From assembly GCA_030625445.1 (NCBI GenBank), contig DAOUQU010000096.1, positions 1 to 6,462 of the forward strand: a DNA stretch of 6,462 nt, written 5' to 3'. Below, piece after piece: positions 4,987 to 6,462 of this stretch. The stretch comes from Gammaproteobacteria bacterium (GTDB taxonomy: Bacteria; Pseudomonadota; Gammaproteobacteria; Chromatiales; Chromatiaceae). Each line of letters begins with the position of its first letter. Position 1 is the first letter of the stretch. The notes under the pieces were generated by a model, which was given only the letters and a program-made list of their open reading frames with translations, had not been told where the DNA came from and made no database searches. The position numbers and the translations under genes are program-made.

Positions 4987-6195
4987 TTGAAAAAGAGAGT
5001 TGTATCAGCAATGAAGCCTGACACTAAAGAGATAGGCGATTTTCTTGCCGCCCGCGGCGGACCATTCTATGAACTGCAGCGACGACTCGGCCTGCTGCAT
5101 GAGGATGCGTTCCGCGCAGGCACAAGAGCTGTGATATTCGTTGCACTTGCCTGGTGTGTTCCGCTGCTGTTGAGCATTCTCGCCGGCAATGCTTTCGGAG
5201 CATACGCCGACAGCCTCTTCCTGCTGGATCCCCGGGTGTGGGCCAAATATTTCATTGCTGTTGCTCTCTTTATCCTCATGGAAAAGCAGGTCGAGGTGCG
5301 GCTGAAGAAGCATCTGGAGCAATTTGCCAGGGCGCCGCTTCTGGCGCCAGGCTCTTTTGATGCTGCCGCCCGGGCAGTCACCAGGGCGCTCAAGCGACGC
5401 GATGCGCGTTTAGCCGAGGCAATCTGCCTGGGAATCGCACTCCTGGTTTCTATAGCCCTCTATTTACGGTTGCTTGGTTCAGACACTGCATATTGGGCCG
5501 TGCAGCTTTCACAGCATGGTAACTTGCTGACCATGTCCGGTTGGTGGGTTGTGGTAGTGAGCAATCCGATTTTCATTTTTTTGCTGATGCGCGGTCTGTG
5601 GCGGTTGTATGTGTGGTCCACGCTGCTGCGCGAGCTGGCGGCGCTTGATCTTCGCCTCATCGCAACCCATCCGGACGGTCATGGTGGGCTCGCTTTTCTC
5701 GGTCAGTATCCTAATGCTTATGTAACTTTTGTCTTCGCTTTAAGCTGCGTACTGGGAGCTGCAATCGCCCATCAACTGCTGGATAGCACCCTCAGCATGG
5801 TGACCTATGGTTACCTGATGAGCGGCTGGTTGCTGCTCATGCTGGCGCTCTTCACCTACCCTCTTGCCGCATTCCGCAAGCCGCTCACCGAGCTGAAGGA
5901 ACGCACGCTGCTCATCTACAGCAGCCAGGCAACACGACATCATCGCGCAGCCGAACGTGAACTGCTGGGTAAAAACATCAGTGCCGCAGAGGATGCTGAG
6001 CAGACGTCCGCAGGGGAGATCCCCGATCCGTCCAAAGTGTTGGTGAGTGTGCGCAAACTTTCCGTATTTTTACTTAACCGCGAAGGCCTGCTTCCTGTCT
6101 CGGCCGCAGCCCTTCTGCCTCTGGTTGCGGCTGGCGTCACGCAGCTGCCGTTCAAAGAAATTCTGAAAGTATTGAAACGCCTGCTGCTGCTTTAG
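4987..6195 (+). CDS. Uncharacterised polytopic membrane protein with HPDGHGG motif
   Basis: A 402-residue inner-membrane protein (394 if ATG 5011 is used). Hydrophobic segments are visible at about residues 47-67, 84-98, 143-163, 185-208, 244-264, 274-296 and 368-388, giving around six or seven membrane spans. A conserved-looking cytosolic N-terminal block, FLAARGGPFYELQRRLGL (19-36), precedes the first span. The loop before span five carries LIATHPDGHGGLAFLG (224-239), a motif I recall from uncharacterised membrane proteins of proteobacteria but cannot tie to a function. A charged region (about 297-358) precedes the last hydrophobic segment. It lies 78 bp after the small exported protein gene and 46 bp before an MscS-like gene, with no terminator seen in either gap, so co-transcription and an envelope role are inferred. 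The start is uncertain: TTG 4987 has the better ribosome binding site, while ATG 5011 is the more usual codon. Confidence 0.82.
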   Translation: MKKRVVSAMKPDTKEIGDFLAARGGPFYELQRRLGLLHEDAFRAGTRAVIFVALAWCVPLLLSILAGNAFGAYADSLFLLDPRVWAKYFIAVALFILMEKQVEVRLKKHLEQFARAPLLAPGSFDAAARAVTRALKRRDARLAEAICLGIALLVSIALYLRLLGSDTAYWAVQLSQHGNLLTMSGWWVVVVSNPIFIFLLMRGLWRLYVWSTLLRELAALDLRLIATHPDGHGGLAFLGQYPNAYVTFVFALSCVLGAAIAHQLLDSTLSMVTYGYLMSGWLLLMLALFTYPLAAFRKPLTELKERTLLIYSSQATRHHRAAERELLGKNISAAEDAEQTSAGEIPDPSKVLVSVRKLSVFLLNREGLLPVSAAALLPLVAAGVTQLPFKEILKVLKRLLLL

Positions 6196-6241
6196 CGCCC
6201 CGGTCGATAATCATCAAATCCCCTTCCTTATGAGAAATTTT

Positions 6242-6462
6242 ATGAAACACCTCTATCGTCTGTCAGTTATGCCTGCCGTTGCACTGCTGATGTTTTTCGC
6301 ACTCAATTTGTCCGCATCTGCAGAGGAGGCGTCTGATAAGAAGGCAGAGTCCAGCCCGGTGACCACCGTCAATCCGGAAATCCCGCTGGATGAACTCGGC
6401 TTTATGTTGAAGCCGCTGTCGATCAAGGAGCTCTCCATCGAGGCTGATGGCTGGTTCAAACT
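6242..6462 (+). CDS. N-terminus of an exported, probably MscS-like mechanosensitive channel protein (3' end outside window)
   Basis: Only the first 73 residues are visible and the frame is open to the window end. Residues 1-27 are a clear signal peptide (MKHLYR, hydrophobic core, LSASA before EEAS). The mature start is a charged linker followed by IPLDELGFMLKPLSIKELSIEADGWF. This resembles the N-terminal periplasmic segment (IPxDxLxxxLKPLTKxELxxEAxxW) that I recall from large proteobacterial and cyanobacterial MscS-family channels, which open under membrane tension. No channel domain is in view, so the assignment rests on this segment only. ATG 6242 is preferred, with a weak GAGA 6 nt upstream; an in-frame ATG at 6230 would add four residues and has no ribosome binding site. 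The gene starts 46 bp after the HPDGHGG membrane protein gene and is probably in the same operon. Confidence 0.6.
   Translation, partial: MKHLYRLSVMPAVALLMFFALNLSASAEEASDKKAESSPVTTVNPEIPLDELGFMLKPLSIKELSIEADGWFK

Overview
The window looks like chromosomal DNA of a gammaproteobacterium with roughly balanced base composition. The aldolase subtype, REP-like repeats, AmmeMemoRadiSam-type radical SAM enzyme and several envelope proteins would suit a Chromatiales/Thiotrichales-like or other environmental lineage. That placement is inferred from remembered protein similarity; no database search was made.

Layout. (1) At 2-673 (+) is the 3' two-thirds of a class II fructose-1,6-bisphosphate aldolase gene, ending at a strong bidirectional hairpin terminator (694-726). 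(2) At 730-785 a 7-bp tandem repeat runs into the stop codon of the convergent gene at 779-1879 (-), a radical SAM enzyme of the AmmeMemoRadiSam type. (3) At 1880-2118 lies an intergenic stretch with a dyad and an inverted pair of REP-like repeats. (4) At 2119-2931 (-) is a four-helix DUF4239 (bestrophin-like) membrane protein, and at 3159-4079 (-) a signal-peptide-bearing outer-membrane beta-barrel of the 'MetA-pathway of phenol degradation' transporter family. (5) At 4080-4629 is a 550-bp gene-free stretch. It carries a 158-bp MITE-like element (4394-4551) with 25-bp terminal inverted repeats (23/25 matching) and further nested inverted repeats. (6) From 4630 to the window end are three + strand genes spaced 78 and 46 bp apart with no terminator seen between them: a 92-residue exported Ala/Lys-rich protein, a 402-residue polytopic membrane protein with an HPDGHGG motif, and the start of an exported protein resembling the N-terminus of large MscS-like mechanosensitive channels.

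How the genes fit together. The left part is housekeeping carbon metabolism followed by unrelated convergent genes. The right part may be one envelope-related operon, with the palindromic element just upstream and possibly contributing to its promoter. No CRISPR array, tRNA, rRNA or recognisable transposase gene is visible. The most unusual structure is the palindromic element at 4394-4551; the least understood genes are the small exported protein and the HPDGHGG membrane protein.
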